This document shows positions 5,545-6,040 of a stretch of DNA of 6,040 bases, piece by piece. The number at the start of each line of letters is the position of its first letter. Position 1 is the stretch's first letter. The position numbers and the translations under genes are program-made. The notes under the pieces were generated by a model, which did not search any database, was not told the origin of the DNA, and was given only the letters and a program-made list of their open reading frames with translations. Source of the DNA: Selenomonadaceae bacterium (GTDB taxonomy: Bacteria > Bacillota > Negativicutes > Selenomonadales > Selenomonadaceae); the NCBI GenBank assembly GCA_016286075.1, contig JAEERZ010000141.1, positions 1 through 6,040 of the forward strand. The letters run 5' to 3'.

Positions 5545-6040
5545 ATGTTGGTACTGGTGATTTCCGCAGCGGGCGCGCTCGCTATCTTTCTGCTGCTCTA
5601 TTTCTTAATAAAGACGCAGATAGTGCCTGACACGCAAATGCACCAGCGATTGCGTAAACTCAAATACGGCTCGCAGGTGCAGGCGGAACGCGAGACAGCG
5701 AAAAACCTTGCGGACATTCCTTTTGTGGAGCGTACGATCACTCCCTTTTTCCGCTCGGTCACCGAAACGTTGACCTCGCTTGCTCCAAAGAGCATCCACG
5801 ACCAGTTGGAGCGGCGCATCATGCTGGCCGGCAAGCAGGGCGTTTGGAGCGTCACCGCTTTTGTCTGCGGCTGGGTGTTGTCCGTAGCCGCGTGTTTGCT
5901 CATTGCGTTCTTTCTTTTATCGGACGCTGATTTGCCGTTTGTCCAGCGGGCGGCTTTGCTGGTGCTGGGCGGCGTCGTGGGGGCGTTGCTCCCCTTTGCC
6001 CTTTTGAACTCGATCATCCGCGAGCGGCAGAAGCAGATTT
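5545..6040 (+). CDS. tadC: TadC, inner-membrane platform protein (3' end outside window)
   Basis: An open frame starts at the ATG at 5545 and stays open to the right edge, giving 165 residues. The ribosome binding site AAGGAGAG (5527-5534) overlaps the tadA stop and lies 10 bases before the start. The visible part has an N-terminal membrane helix (about 2-22), a polar basic stretch, a segment typical of TadC (PFVERTITPFFRSV... LERRIMLAGKQG, about 59-99), two hydrophobic segments (about 104-125 and 136-156) and then ERQKQI, the point where the cytoplasmic F domain normally begins. The F domain itself is beyond the edge. TadC is preferred over a second TadB because of the LERR-LAG region before the first central helix and because a full TadB is encoded at 2309. 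It would partner TadB in the platform. The position straight after tadA is normal for tadB or tadC. Confidence 0.82.
   Translation, partial: MLVLVISAAGALAIFLLLYFLIKTQIVPDTQMHQRLRKLKYGSQVQAERETAKNLADIPFVERTITPFFRSVTETLTSLAPKSIHDQLERRIMLAGKQGVWSVTAFVCGWVLSVAACLLIAFFLLSDADLPFVQRAALLVLGGVVGALLPFALLNSIIRERQKQI

Overview
This window is the interior of a Tad (tight adherence / Flp type IVc pilus) locus. Six and a half genes lie on the + strand and appear to be one transcription unit that runs off both ends. Every gene with a recognisable family belongs to that machine, so the system itself is known. What is less usual is the gene arrangement, the two unequal TadZ/CpaE proteins, and the structured gaps around the pilin gene.

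Layout, left to right: the C-terminal end of an unidentified Ala/Glu/Arg-rich protein with a duplicated decapeptide (1-308); a short TadZ/CpaE-like ATPase with a degenerate P-loop and a MinD-like C-terminal tail (348-1163); a second TadZ/CpaE with an N-terminal receiver domain and an intact deviant P-loop (1182-2312); tadB, an inner-membrane platform protein (2309-3283, 4-base overlap with the gene before it); an AT-rich gap with a hairpin and a possible internal promoter; flp, the major prepilin (3355-3564); a GC-rich gap that can fold into mutually exclusive hairpins; tadE, a pseudopilin (3670-4083); tadA/cpaF, the pilus ATPase (4137-5528); and the start of tadC, the second platform protein (5545 to the window edge). 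The largest gap without a gene is 105 bases.

How the parts work together, from knowledge of the Tad family: prepilin peptidase (not in this window) cleaves Flp and TadE after the glycine preceding their QxxxEY/F motif. The TadA hexamer hydrolyses ATP and, through the TadB/TadC platform in the inner membrane, drives Flp subunits into a fibre. TadZ/CpaE proteins are MinD/ParA-like localisation factors that place the machine at a cell site. The outer-membrane secretin, CpaB/RcpC, prepilin peptidase and TadF/TadG are not seen here and may lie outside the window.

Organism: base composition looks moderately GC-rich (upper fifties per cent by eye, not computed), Shine-Dalgarno sites are often strong (AAGGAGG, AAGGAGGTG), one gene starts with GTG, and Flp has the GQGIVEYALIL core common in Firmicutes, Chloroflexi and relatives. 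A GC-rich member of the Firmicutes, perhaps a diderm Negativicute, fits best, but this is an inference with no marker gene behind it. No tRNA, rRNA, CRISPR array, insertion sequence or sign of recent transfer was seen.
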